64,000 nucleotides of DNA, taken from contig OX393581.1 in assembly GCA_947652605.1 (NCBI GenBank), forward strand, positions 30,684,788-30,748,787, given 5' to 3'. The DNA is from Elmis aenea (taxonomy: Eukaryota; Arthropoda; Insecta; Coleoptera; Elmidae). Below, in pieces: positions 22,625-33,100 of the stretch. How positions within the stretch are numbered: position 1 is the first letter of the stretch; the number at the start of each line of letters is the position of its first letter. Below the pieces are notes generated by a model, which was not told where the DNA came from, searched no databases, and worked only from the letters and a program-made list of their open reading frames with translations. Made by a program: the position numbers and the translations under genes.

Positions 22625-23182
22625 TATTTATGATAATCGTTGTATTGGCAATAGTCATAACACTTGAGAATTTTAAACTTTTGTTGTTGTTGGTTTAAAT
22701 AGATTTTGTTTTTATTTTGTATCTAATAACGGCATGCTATATCGATGTATTTAGAATGTTGAGTAAAAAAAAAACCTTTAACGATTTAATAAAAATTTAT
22801 ACTCATTCCGATCTAACTGAAAATAGAAATCTAAATTAAAATATATAAAATGTATTTTTATTGAGTTATTGTTAGAAACTTTTTTTCACATACGGTTTGT
22901 GTTTTTTAAGCAAGTTTTGTTTATCTGAGAAAATGCTCTATATTTTAAACTTTTCGTTTTGTCGGTGCATTTGCATACACTCTTAAGTGATTTAAGTTTT
23001 TTTTTTTTTTTTTCAGCGTCTAAAACAATAATTCTGGTCACAGTGCTAAAAAAGTTGTTTTACTTAACTACAGCAATTTTAATGTATGTTATGACTCGAG
23101 ATTCCTAATTTTTGTTACTAATGTCTTCGTGTTCTACTTATTAATTCCAATAGATTTTTATGTGAAATTGATTTCATTTATT
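22625..23182. other. Intergenic, no gene recognised
   Basis: AT-rich, with homopolymer runs of T at about 22999-23014. The right part (from about 23150) is the outer flank of the U1 copy-3 duplication and contains the empty piggyBac site. Confidence 0.4.
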
Positions 23183-23666
23183 AAAGTTAAAAATTATTCA
23201 AACATACGTAGTAAAATTGAAATTTTATTTTTCATTATAGCTCATACACACGTTCGTAAATAAATTTGTTTGCAGTACAAAACCTGTTTATTACCGTGTC
23301 CATAGTAACGTCTTACTGCTTTAGATGGAGATGGAGATATTGTTCTGCTGTGTTCTTATTATAAAGAGTAGATGGCACGACATTTAACTCTCACCCTCTC
23401 GACAGCGACCGAAGAGTACCACATGGTTTGCGAAATCCCCTGATCAGCATACTTACCTGGCGTAGAGATTACCTTGATCAACAAGGCGGTTTCTCCAGGG
23501 TGAGGCCCTTTCATTGCACTAAGGTCGGGCTCACAGAACATACACAAGCAGAATGGAAATCTCCTAGTTACAAAACAAAACCGTAAGGCTGCCATCTGGT
23601 TAGATCGCTCTGAACTATTTAGCAAAGAAATGAACCGTAGCACGTTACTTTAGCGCCCAATTCATA

Positions 23667-23783
23667 AGGTTTGTTCAAGCAGGGCTATATACAATCCGAC
23701 GAACTGTCGGGCATGTGTAGTATCGATACTGCGCATGCTCTGACCGTTCGTCAGATCGTACATAGCCCTGCTTGAACAAACCT
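23667..23783. repeat. 117-bp near-perfect palindrome (hairpin/MITE)
   Basis: AGGTTTGTTCAAGCAGGGCT at the left is mirrored by AGCCCTGCTTGAACAAACCT at the right. Inner blocks ACGAACTGTCGGGCATG and CATGCTCTGACCGTTCGT are also inverted around the centre GTATCGATAC. Confidence 0.8.
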
Positions 23784-24587
23784 ATACCTAACTTAAATAT
23801 TTCAAATAAAAAATACATATATATTCACTTAAAAACAATATAAAACTGTTTTAATGAATTACTAAAACATTATATTATTCGACTATAAATTAAAATAACA
23901 AAAAATAAACGAAAATTAAGACAATCACAAAAATATATTCATAATACTGTAGTACATAGCACTATAACATCGTTAACAAATAACAAAAAAGGAGCATATA
24001 ATTAATTAGTCATCATTATGCTGACTGATCATTTTAAATAGATAAAATCATAGTAAACATTTGTTTTGTGTGGTTTACAATATCGCCTTACATTTTTTAT
24101 GAATTGATAATTATTATTTTTACAGCAAAAAGATCAGTCTCGCACATTACATACTATTTTGACATTTTTATGCTAAAATGAGATAATAATGATCTACAAC
24201 GGATTATTAAGAAAATTATAAATGCTTTTTAAATATGAAAATGTATTTTGAATACAGATTTGAAAGTTAGACATTTTTTCTTTCTTGATTCTCCCAAAAC
24301 AATTATATTTAGTTGAGTACTTTATACTAAAAAAAACACTATAACTATTTGACTTATTAACGAATACATAACAACATTTATGCATTTATTATACAGCAAA
24401 TATAAAAAAAGCATTTATATACCCTTAAATATATAATAATAGATCATTGTTCACAATGAGCAATTAAAATTAAAATTACAAAGAAATCAAATTAATGTAT
24501 TATGTACAACCAAAAAAATGTAAAAAAAACACAAAGGTCTGAAGTATGTAATCCTTCAAACTCCACCTCCTTTATCCCATTTAGGCT

Positions 24588-24908
24588 TTACAATTTACCT
24601 CGGCTCATCACATTTAAAGCGGCACCAACACTTGTACTAAAGACCTGTGCACACGCTGATACCTTTATTTTCTTAATTTTGGACGGATAAGCATGAAACT
24701 CATTTAATTTTGGCATTATTCTAAGCTTACCGAATTTGCAAATCCTAAAATGTCTATTAACCATTGCTGAGTCTTTTCCTGTAATTTTAGGATTTGCAGT
24801 AGCCACAACCCAATTATTGTACCGAGCAGGCTCGCGATGGGGATCAGGGAAATTGTGCATGGTTTTTTCTGCACTGCTGCAGTTTATAATGCAACATTTT
24901 GTTTTCAT
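24588..24908 (-). pseudogene. THAP-domain-like protein fragment
   Basis: The 106-residue frame starts MKTKCCIINCSSAEKTMHNF, followed by PDPHREPARYNNWVVA. This matches the start of the THAP zinc-coordinating DNA-binding domain: paired cysteines, an F-P motif, and a tryptophan about 23 residues after the second cysteine. The later C-x2-H-F element is not in normal order (RHFRICKFGK), and nothing recognisable follows, so the domain looks decayed or shuffled. THAP domains occur in P-element transposases and many host proteins. The frame is alone inside the insertion that splits U1 copy 3. Confidence 0.5.
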
Positions 24909-25339
24909 GTTTAATGTTTTCTTAACTTTTTAAAAATATTTTATATTACGCAGATGAAATTTTTACTTTTCACTTTATAATAAATGACAGGTGACGCCCG
25001 GTATCTATTATCATTTTAAATTTAAATTTCCGCGCTACTGTGTTAGCAACCAATCATAATAATGTGTGTGATTGTTCCCCTACTTAAATTAATGGAATCT
25101 GTAACTATTTTAAACATTTTCACTAGCGCCACCTGGATAGTCCGCTTGGTACTAAATCGAAATACGGAACAGCATTGCATATAGCAGTTCCACCCCCCTG
25201 GTCGGGCTGACCCCTGCGATTATCCCTAATGTGGATAACTCGGACGCGTAATTTTTGGTAGTCGGGACTGCGTACGCGCTGTCCCGGATTTAAACGTAAT
25301 TAAAATTGTAGTCTGCTAAGACAGCCACGAAATGTCATG

Positions 25340-25765
25340 TACCTACTGTGGAACCCTTGCACTACGAACACAATCCGTTTCCACAACTAGGTTCGATTTT
25401 CGAGTGAAATTTTTCCATAGTAACTAATTTAAATGTAATTAATTTGTTCGAGACCCCTAAAAATTTACCCAATATAAATAATATTTACTTGTGCCTATTT
25501 CAAAAGGTCACTTCGGTAAATGATAATAAAACAAATATAATTAATTTCAATAATGGAATGTTTTTATTTTTATAATAGGTCATACCTACATAAAAAATAA
25601 TCAATAATAATTTCTAATGTCAATTGATTGTTTTTGTCTATTTTTCGCCGACCACGTGATTTTTTTGGTTCGAATTTCTTGTTGCAAACCGGATTTTCTT
25701 CGAATTTTTGGTTCAAGTTTCAAGTTGCTCAAACAACATCAAACCGTTCGAGGGTCCACTGTATA
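25340..25765. mobile_element. Tigger/pogo-like MITE remnant
   Basis: The right end GTTCGAGGGTCCACTGTA and left end TACTGTGGAACCCTTGCACT (degenerate TIRs of the CAGTGGACCCTCGA... type) delimit about 425 bp. A fragment of the same sequence (GTGGAACGGATTGTGTTCG) lies inverted next to U1 copy 1 at about 8428-8446. Confidence 0.5.
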
Positions 25766-26057
25766 TTAAAAATAATCTTATTATAAGTACTTGCACGATG
25801 TAAACATGATATAAATTAATTAGTTATACCTTAAATTATTTAACATATAATTATTATTAATCACTTCATCTTAAGCGCTTTCAACCCAACATTATGTCAA
25901 AACTGCAGAGAGCATAATGAAGGATCGAAGTTACACGCTGTAGAAAAATACAAAAAGAATTGTATCAATCAGCAATGTAGAGATTAGGAGATTAGTTTGG
26001 TGTCTGGAAATAAAACATCTGAAAAGAGTAACTGAGATAGTTGAGACACAAACTAAA

Positions 26058-26614
26058 GCTGCGTTCACATAGAAAAGTATTGTATTGTATTGTAATGTGC
26101 CTGCAAGAGTAGCGTTCACATAGGCAGGGGTGGGCAAACGGTCGATCGCGATCGACCGGTTGATCGCGAACAGTTCGACAGTCGATCGCAGACATTTTAA
26201 TCCAAATTATTTATCAATAAAGTACATTGCACAAAATAGTAAATACAATGTATTTAATATATTACTTATTATCGATAAAGACCTTAATTAAATTTTTATT
26301 TGTTTTTAATTTAACCCATTTTTCGAAGTCGATCGTGCATAAATAAGAAAAATTAATGTCGATCATACCAGTATAAAGTTTGCCCACCCCTGACATAGAG
26401 GTATTGTAGTGATTGTTTGTACACTAATGGCGATTCCTACGCGCATACGCAGGGTTAATTCGTAGATCACTGTGATTAGCTCATACAACGCGGCTTGCAA
26501 CGCAATTTCACTACTTTGCTTATGTGAACGCTATCATTTGATATTCGTAATATTCGTATACTTAACTTTGCTTACGCTACAATACAATACAATACTTTTC
26601 TATGTGAACGCAGC
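26058..26614. mobile_element. MITE with GCTGCGTTCACATAG ends (copy 1), TAAA duplication, split by a hAT
   Basis: GCTGCGTTCACATAG and CTATGTGAACGCAGC are exact TIRs, flanked by TAAA (26054-26057, 26615-26618). ATTGTATTGTATTGTA and its complement form subterminal repeats. The element is split by a 268-bp hAT (26125-26392). A second copy is at 27343-27682. Confidence 0.85.
26125..26392. mobile_element. 268-bp non-autonomous hAT (CAGGGGTGGGCAAAC ends)
   Basis: CAGGGGTGGGCAAAC and GTTTGCCCACCCCTG are exact TIRs. GTCGATCG(C/T) repeats lie inside both ends. The flanks ...ACATAGG and ACATAGAGG correspond to one ACATAGAGG in the empty copy (27424-27432), giving a slightly degraded target duplication. 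Confidence 0.88.
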
Positions 26615-26618
26615 TAAA

Positions 26619-26944
26619 GAAATAAACGACGACAGAGAAAGACCAAGTCTGACCGGAAACGAGTCGATTGCCAAGGCGGAAGAACGAGGTACATCGTAGG
26701 AGCAAGCTAGACATTTAGCATAAGAGGAAAAGTTTAAAAAATGGTAGGAAGGTGACAACAAATGAGGAAAATAATAGTACTCCTCGCTTCAAATAGAAGA
26801 CGATCTGACATTAATATGAACATCAGATTAATTATCAAGCCATAATAATTTGCAATATACGAATAGATTAAAAAACTGTTCTTAAACAAACTTAATTATT
26901 ACTTCAAAGAAATGTTTAGGGTTTTGCTTAATACATACGGCTCG
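26619..26944. other. Intergenic or old LINE sequence, no gene recognised
   Basis: The segment 26020-26057 and 26619-26700 (minus strand) joins across the MITE and resembles low-quality LINE coding sequence. Nothing firm can be assigned. Confidence 0.3.
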
Positions 26945-27342
26945 ATTATTATTATATGGTGGCTATACCCCCAGTGAGGCTGAGCCGCTTTCTAGATCCT
27001 TTATTTTGGGAAGACCAATCCCAGTCTATTAGCATATACTAAGAACAACTTTTCTTCATTCTGTCCTATCTTTTGCTTTTTCTTTCCAATTTCTAACCAC
27101 TGCCCTGGCCTGCTTAGATCGTCTATCACTTCCTGCATCTATTTTGACCTAGGTCTGCCACTTCTCCTCTTTCCTCCGGAATCCCATTTTAACACTGAAC
27201 TAGATTTGGGTGCCCTCATCTGCTCTAAGTACATGTCCCAACCATCTCGCTCTGTGCTGTCTTATTTTGGTTATTGTGTCTCCTTCCTTCGGTTCTTGCT
27301 TAATTTCTGCATTTGTTCTAATTCTGCATTCCGATCCGTTAA

Positions 27343-27682
27343 GCTGCGTTCACATAGAAAATTATTGCATTGTATTGTACTGTATTGTATTGTATAGCAA
27401 CGTGCCTGCAAGAGTAGCGTTCACATAGAGGTATTGTAGTGTTTGTACAGTGTACACTAAAGGCGATTACCACGCGCATACGCAGGGTTAATCCACTGTG
27501 ATTGGTTCTTGTTATGGGGTATTGCAAGAAGCTTGGACCTTGCAAGGTCTTGCAATATCCTACCACACGGCTTGCGAGGCAATTCCACTACTTTGCTTAT
27601 TTGAACGGTAGCATTTGATATTCGTATACTTAACTTTGCTTACGCCACAATACAATACAATACTTTTCTATGTGAACGCAGC
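27343..27682. mobile_element. MITE with GCTGCGTTCACATAG ends (copy 2), TTAA duplication
   Basis: Same family as 26058-26614, flanked by TTAA (27339-27342 and 27683-27686). It is inserted in a LINE. The TAAA and TTAA duplications of the two copies show a 4-bp target site, compatible with piggyBac- or Chapaev-type transposition. Confidence 0.85.
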
Positions 27683-27689
27683 TTAAAGG

Positions 27690-27850
27690 TCTCCACAGAC
27701 CGACGCGGTGGCGGTGGCGGTAGCGTTCTGAAGCGGTGGCGGTCAGATGTAACATTAGGAAACAAATGGAGTGGTGTGTGAGTACGTCCATTTGTTTCCA
27801 AAGGATACATCTGACCGCCACCGCCACCGCCACCGCGTCGGTCTCTCTCA
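27690..27850. mobile_element. GC-rich palindromic MITE (GACCGACGCGGTGGCGG)
   Basis: AGACCGACGCGGTGGCGGTG and CACCGCCACCGCGTCGGTCT are inverted, with further inverted blocks CTGACCGCCACCGC and GTACGTCCATTTGTTTCC(A/T). It sits between the GCTGCG MITE and the LINE, within the same ORF2 interruption. Confidence 0.75.
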
Positions 27851-28215
27851 CTAGTCCAAGTATTGCCCTCATGATTTTTCTTTCGAATATCCTCAAATCA
27901 TTCTCTTCCTTTTTTGTCATGGTCATTATTTCAGGGCATAGAGTAATATAGGTCGAATTGTTGTATTGTAGATGTTTGTTTTGGATCTCTTTGTGAGCAT
28001 TTTACTTTTCAGTAATTTTTTATTAGCATAAAAAGCTTTATTGGCGTTTGCAATTTTTTCTTTTATTTCATATTTTCTTTCTCCTATTTTGGATATCCTA
28101 ACTAGCAAATATTTAAATGTTTCCACTTCCTCGAATTCTAGATTTCCGATGTTGGCCCTTCCTATTGCTTGTTTACTTCCAAATTTAATGAATTTTGCTT
28201 TTGCCTATAATTACG

Positions 28216-28561
28216 ACTCGATTAGGAATTTTAAAAAATTTGGTTTATATAACTTGTGAATTTTTCCAACAAACCTGCTTACAAGCCAAATTATTTATTA
28301 CGAAATGACATACACCTAAACCACCTATAAAAATTTAACAATTAGTTACGAAGCATATGCAATATGATAGATATAAATTCGTACAATAACACAATGTCAA
28401 GTTGTGAAGTAATAAATTGAACATGGAAGTACAGTTAATAACACAGACTTCCTCAAAATCTGTAGCACTTGTAAAATTATAGAAGTTTTGCAAGAATATG
28501 ATTATACGTATAATACGCATCCATGTATGTCCCTTATTATTATTTGCAGTATAAATATCGG
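28216..28561. other. AT-rich upstream region of the secreted-peptide gene
   Basis: No coding sequence or repeat recognised. It directly precedes the TATA box at 28562. Confidence 0.35.
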
Positions 28562-28596
28562 TATAAAAGAGCAATTGAGGAAATCGCTATCACAAG
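28562..28596 (+). promoter_or_regulatory. Core promoter: TATA box and initiator
   Basis: TATAAAAG at 28562-28569 is followed 30 bp later by TATCACA, with the initiator A at 28592. That is the standard TATA-to-start spacing. It lies 47 nt upstream of the ATG at 28639, whose four codons run directly into a GTGAGT donor. Confidence 0.65.
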
Positions 28597-28638
28597 CAAA
28601 CTAACATAAGTTGGTGGTGTTACGTGCAATTTTTAAAT

Positions 28639-30106
28639 ATGAGACTCGTGGTGAGTATTAATTTTAATTGTAAGAATTAAGTTGTAGTTGTAGTGATAGT
28701 GCAAAAATTTAGTAGAAGTATTTAAAAACAAAACGCAGGTCATATCGGTCGGTGTTGGTCAATTATTGTAAAACGAGTCTACAAAAATTTCAATTTTAAA
28801 ATGACAATACCTATACAGGGTGATTCAGTTTGACTGTCGCACACTTATTACTTTGTTATTTTAAGAGGAAACCCCCATAAACCTTATATTTTTGTAAATC
28901 GTGGAAAATTCTTTATCGAATTACATTCAAATGTTTTTTTACCATGCATAAACAAAACACGATCGCTGTAGTAATTGACATTTTATAACTTGTCTAATTG
29001 TGTTTTATTATGCTTCGACGAAAAATCATTATTTTGTGAGGATGAATCACGCCTACGCTGGTTGACTTAAAACCGATTTCTGATTTGAAGATTTAAGTCG
29101 AAGGCAAAGCTCCGAGATCTTTACTAAATACATTATGCAAAACCTTGCGAAGTAACATAAAATTCTAAGGGGGTCCATTGAAAAGAATTTTATAGGGAGT
29201 CAATACAAGAAAAAGGTTGGGAACCGCTGTGTTACATCAAATAAGTGCGAGATAAACTTTAATTAGTTTTGAAGTGAACCTGAACTCTGCAGAAATATAG
29301 TGTTCGTTAGATAACATTTAGGATTTTTTTATTTGTTTTGTCAAAACGAATCGAACACGTTCATAGGGTTCTATTTAAACAAAATATTCCTTATGAAGCA
29401 TAAAACATTATTTCACCTGTTTGATTTTCCAAAGAGACCAATACCTAACTAAAATAATATAAATTTTACAAGAAAAATTCAAATTTTTAATTAACTGAAA
29501 CTGGCAACATTAACATTTCTTAATTACAAATCCCAATATTATTAGTAGGCCTACCATTCTTTAATTTTCTTCTACGCTTTCATATTTTTCATTGCTGCGC
29601 TGACATATTCTGTCGACTGTAAAAAAAATAGACTTCTTCAATGTTGCACCGGAACCGCCGTTAACAAATTCGTCTTCTATTCAATACAAAATTAACCATG
29701 CTAATAAAGCACACAATTTTGACAAAAATTTCAACGCTTGAAGATAAATACGCTTAACGAAGTATCAAAAATTACAAAACAAAGTAAGCTATAATAATTC
29801 TGGTTTTTGATTGTTTTCAAATGCCTAATACACAGTTGCAATAATTTAAACTCCTAATGATCCTTTATAAAATGTTAGACTATAATAGAATATTGTTCAG
29901 ATTTCTTGAATTACTATTGCAACTGCTTGAAATATTTTCAAAATTAGCGATATATGTGTATTGTATATGAAACGATCCTATTAATTTTAAAAGATAGGAT
30001 GTCATACCTTTTAAAAACAATAAAATCGAATAAAAATGTTTTTAACTCATCTCTTAAGTAATTAAATTATCCTAATGAACTTAACAACAGGCATGAAATC
30101 GATAAT

Positions 30107-30144
<38 letters not shown>

Positions 30145-33100
30145 GTACAAACGAATAAGAAAGCAATTTTAGGAGTCTTGCAACACACATTCTCCCTAAA
30201 AAAACCTAACTAAACTGTATCAGCAACAATATATTACGTTAATATTAATCAAGATGCATAATCTAGCATTTAAAAAAAAAACAATAATAAAAGGAGAGCA
30301 GTTGAAAAACTCACTAATAAATACAAACAGATAATTATTTTCATGACCTTGTATCTAGAAAACGAATTTCATAACAAATTTTTGCAATAGACCACAAAAT
30401 TTGGAGTGAAGTGGTCTTGGGTCTAGGTGGGTATTGCACGGTAATAAATTTAAAGTTAACAAGCTTTTAATAATTAATAGATTCAATTAAGTAATTCGCT
30501 GACCAAAGTCTACCGCACCTATCTATTTATATCAATATAACAAACAAAAGTATTGCTTGTAGTAGGTCAATACAGCACTGACTTTATTTATCTGCTTTCG
30601 ATTAGCGCTATAAAAAAAGAAGTTATATGCCTAAAGGATCAGTATTTGAATAATCTTATGCGTCAAACTTACCAATAGATTTAATAATACCCTTATGTTA
30701 CTTCATCCAACAATGTTATATACCGAATAATTCATTTTCAGGCTTCCCCTCTGGGATATCGACTATAATAAGAACTAAGAAGTTAATTTAATTGGGACAA
30801 AATTACATAATTCCATGCCGAAATAAACTAGATAGGGTGTAAACTTACTACATCACTGCACTTGAAAAATTCCTTCCAGTGTAAATAAATTCAATGATGC
30901 CCTTTAACAATAAAATATTTGACTATGAAATAAAATAGACGAAACGTCTCCAGATAAAAAATTTGAGTTTCCAAAACGACGATAGAGGTTCGAAATAGAG
31001 TCGTAGCTTTTTTAAATAATTAGTCAATACATAAAATTATGTAAAGTTTTTATAAAGCAGGTACAACAAAAGTATTGTTCCTTAAAATCTCACGTAGATT
31101 ATCTGTGCGTTTGTGGAAGTAACCTTCTCACTAATGCCATATTTTGTCAACAATACATTTTTTTATCAATTGCCATATCATTTTCAGTTTTTGAGTTATT
31201 AGCCAAAAACTGTTTTTTTGTCATATTTATAATGTGTCATTTCTCTGTTATTGTTGTAAATATTAAAAAAGTTAATGAAGATACTTCTTAGATATTTTTA
31301 TGTAAAATTTGATGTTACTAAGAAAACAATTCTTATGCTCGCCGTTATAAAGTTATGACACAAATATACCTTTTTTTAAATAGAAGCTATAGTTGGCTAT
31401 GACCTATTTAAATGCCGTAGTTTTCATTCCTGATATAAAGGGTGTTGGGTGAAAACAAGGAAAGTCAATTTGTATTAGATCTTTACAATTCGATTTTAAA
31501 GTCTACTATTTTTTGTAACAATTTCTTTTGTTATGAATATTTTAAAATTTTCCTATAAAAACAAAAACAAAAAAAGGCATTAAGCCGTAACCGCAACTGA
31601 ACCGCTTTCGCCGATCCGGTATCGATTTATCGTAACCGAAAAGTTAAAATTTGTGGAACCTGTAACCGGAACTGAACCGTTATTCTTTGCGGTTCAGGTC
31701 CCTGCTTTAACCCTGATTTTTATTCTTTGACCGTAATTATAAAGCCACAGCACAGCCTGTTTCTATAAAATGTTTTGTGAAAATGAGAATATTTAACGAC
31801 TATTCAGTGGCAAGCGCGCGATCCATACAATTATCTTGCGACTGCGATTTTTTAGTCGCGGCGGCAGAAAATCGCATGTGCCTAACAGAATCCGCTGTTG
31901 ACATTCCTCGTTTTCTCCCAAACTGCCTATATTTCTATATGGAATTACTCAGAAAAAAACTTATATTCTTCTAAATTGATTACACTCTGATGTAGTACAG
32001 CAAAATATCTATAACATGGCATCAATATCTCAAAATCGATAAAAATTGACATTCCTTGTTTTCACCCAACACCCTTCATGTAGGGTTGATGTAATTATTT
32101 TTAATAGTACCTACGCAAGTTACAAAGGTTTTTTTAAAGATATACTAGTACATTATAAAAACAAAAAGTAGGCTGTAAAAAAACAAGTTTTGAACAAAAG
32201 ATAAACAACAATATAGTCAGAATCAGCAGTTATGTAAAAAAAAAATTGAATACGATTTAATTGTAACAATCGACTCCTAAGCTAAAATGTATTGAAACCT
32301 AAGTAACCATAAACAAAAAAACTGAATCACTTTTAAATAATCGTTAGGATGTTTTACCACATGAGTTTTATTAGGTTTTACACTTTGTTTTTTCTTTGTT
32401 TTTCTATGTTTACACAGCCTACTTTTTGTTTTTATTATGTTTAATTAAAAACCTTTGTAACTTGCATATTATTAAAAATAAATACATCAACCCTTTTAAT
32501 TTTGAAATGAGAAAAAAATAAGGAATTTAAATACGTCATAGCCAACTAAAGCTTTTATTTAAAAAAAAAGGAAGTTGTGTCATAACTTTTTAACGGCGAT
32601 CGTAAAAAAATTCTTCTAGTACCATCAAATTCTACATAAAAATAACTAAAACTGATCTTTGTAAATTTTTTCGATATTAATAACAATAACGCATATGAAA
32701 CACTTTATAAATATGACCAAACAAAAAACAGTTTTTGGCTAATAACTCAAAAACCGAAAATGATAAAACATTTTTAAAAACGGTTCTGAGGTTGTCTCAA
32801 AAAATTGCACATTTGTGGTAATTTAACCGTTTCTCTATCTTAAATATTAACCAAGATACCCATGTAATCCCATCGAATTTGGACCACCCTGTACTTCGTC
32901 TTGCACTGTTGGGGGAATAGTACTTAAGTATTACTCTTATGTTTATCATTTTTAATTGAGGTTCGTGATCGTTTTTATAAAGTGGTTGGACTCTCAAACA
33001 TTTTTTTACCTAGTACACAAGTCTAGAGCAATTATTAAACAGTAAAAAAAAAACAACAACTAAACCAAACTTCTTAATTTTTCGACTGGCTTTACATTGC

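Larger units (their letters stand above)
23532..25199. mobile_element. 1.67-kb insertion in U1 copy 3, with THAP-like frame
   Basis: It is bounded by the 9-bp repeat GGTCGGGCT (8 bp is also possible, since the ninth base may be chance). It holds a THAP-like reading frame on the minus strand and a 117-bp palindrome at 23667-23783. No terminal inverted repeats were found: CACAGAACATAC starts it and CCACCCCCCT ends it. An 8-bp GC-rich duplication plus a THAP domain would suit a decayed P-type element, but that is inference. Confidence 0.6.
23449..25287 (+). pseudogene. U1: U1 snRNA copy 3, split by a 1.67-kb insertion
   Basis: Two parts of a U1 gene lie on the plus strand. Part 1 is 23449-23531 (ATACTTACCTGG to GGTCGGGCT); part 2 is 25200-25287 (GGTCGGGCT through Sm site AATTTTTGG to CTGTCCCGG). 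GGTCGGGCT occurs on both sides of the insert, and removing the insert with one copy leaves exactly 162 nt, the length of copies 1 and 2. The promoter-proximal flank is intact, so a truncated transcript of stem-loops 1-2 could start, but it would lack the Sm site. Stem-loop 1 shows the same ATCAAC change plus a further G-to-T in the stem. Confidence 0.88.
26945..28215 (-). mobile_element. RTE-type LINE fragment interrupted by two MITEs
   Basis: Minus-strand pieces in order: 28215-27926 has KAKFIKFGSKQ and ETFKYLLVRISKIG (the FKYLG motif of LINE reverse transcriptases), followed by NKKLLKSKML...IYNTTIRPILLYALK. 27920-27850 gives KKEENDLRIFERKIMRAILG. After the MITEs, 27342-27220 gives RTNAEIKQEPKEGDTITKIR and RWLGHVLRADEG. 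This is the C-terminal third of ORF2. It has degenerate stops and no endonuclease or catalytic palm. Confidence 0.75.

Noticed and set aside
24502..24933. Plus-strand frames opposite the THAP-like frame
   Set aside because: Antisense shadows; only the minus-strand frame shows the cysteine and tryptophan pattern.
27630..27926. 98-residue minus-strand frame as one protein
   Set aside because: It is a chimera of LINE sequence (first ~25 residues) and translated MITE repeats.
30112..30143. Poly(A) run as the tail of a retroposed gene
   Set aside because: No coding or SINE-like sequence and no flanking duplication upstream; treated as a homopolymer run.
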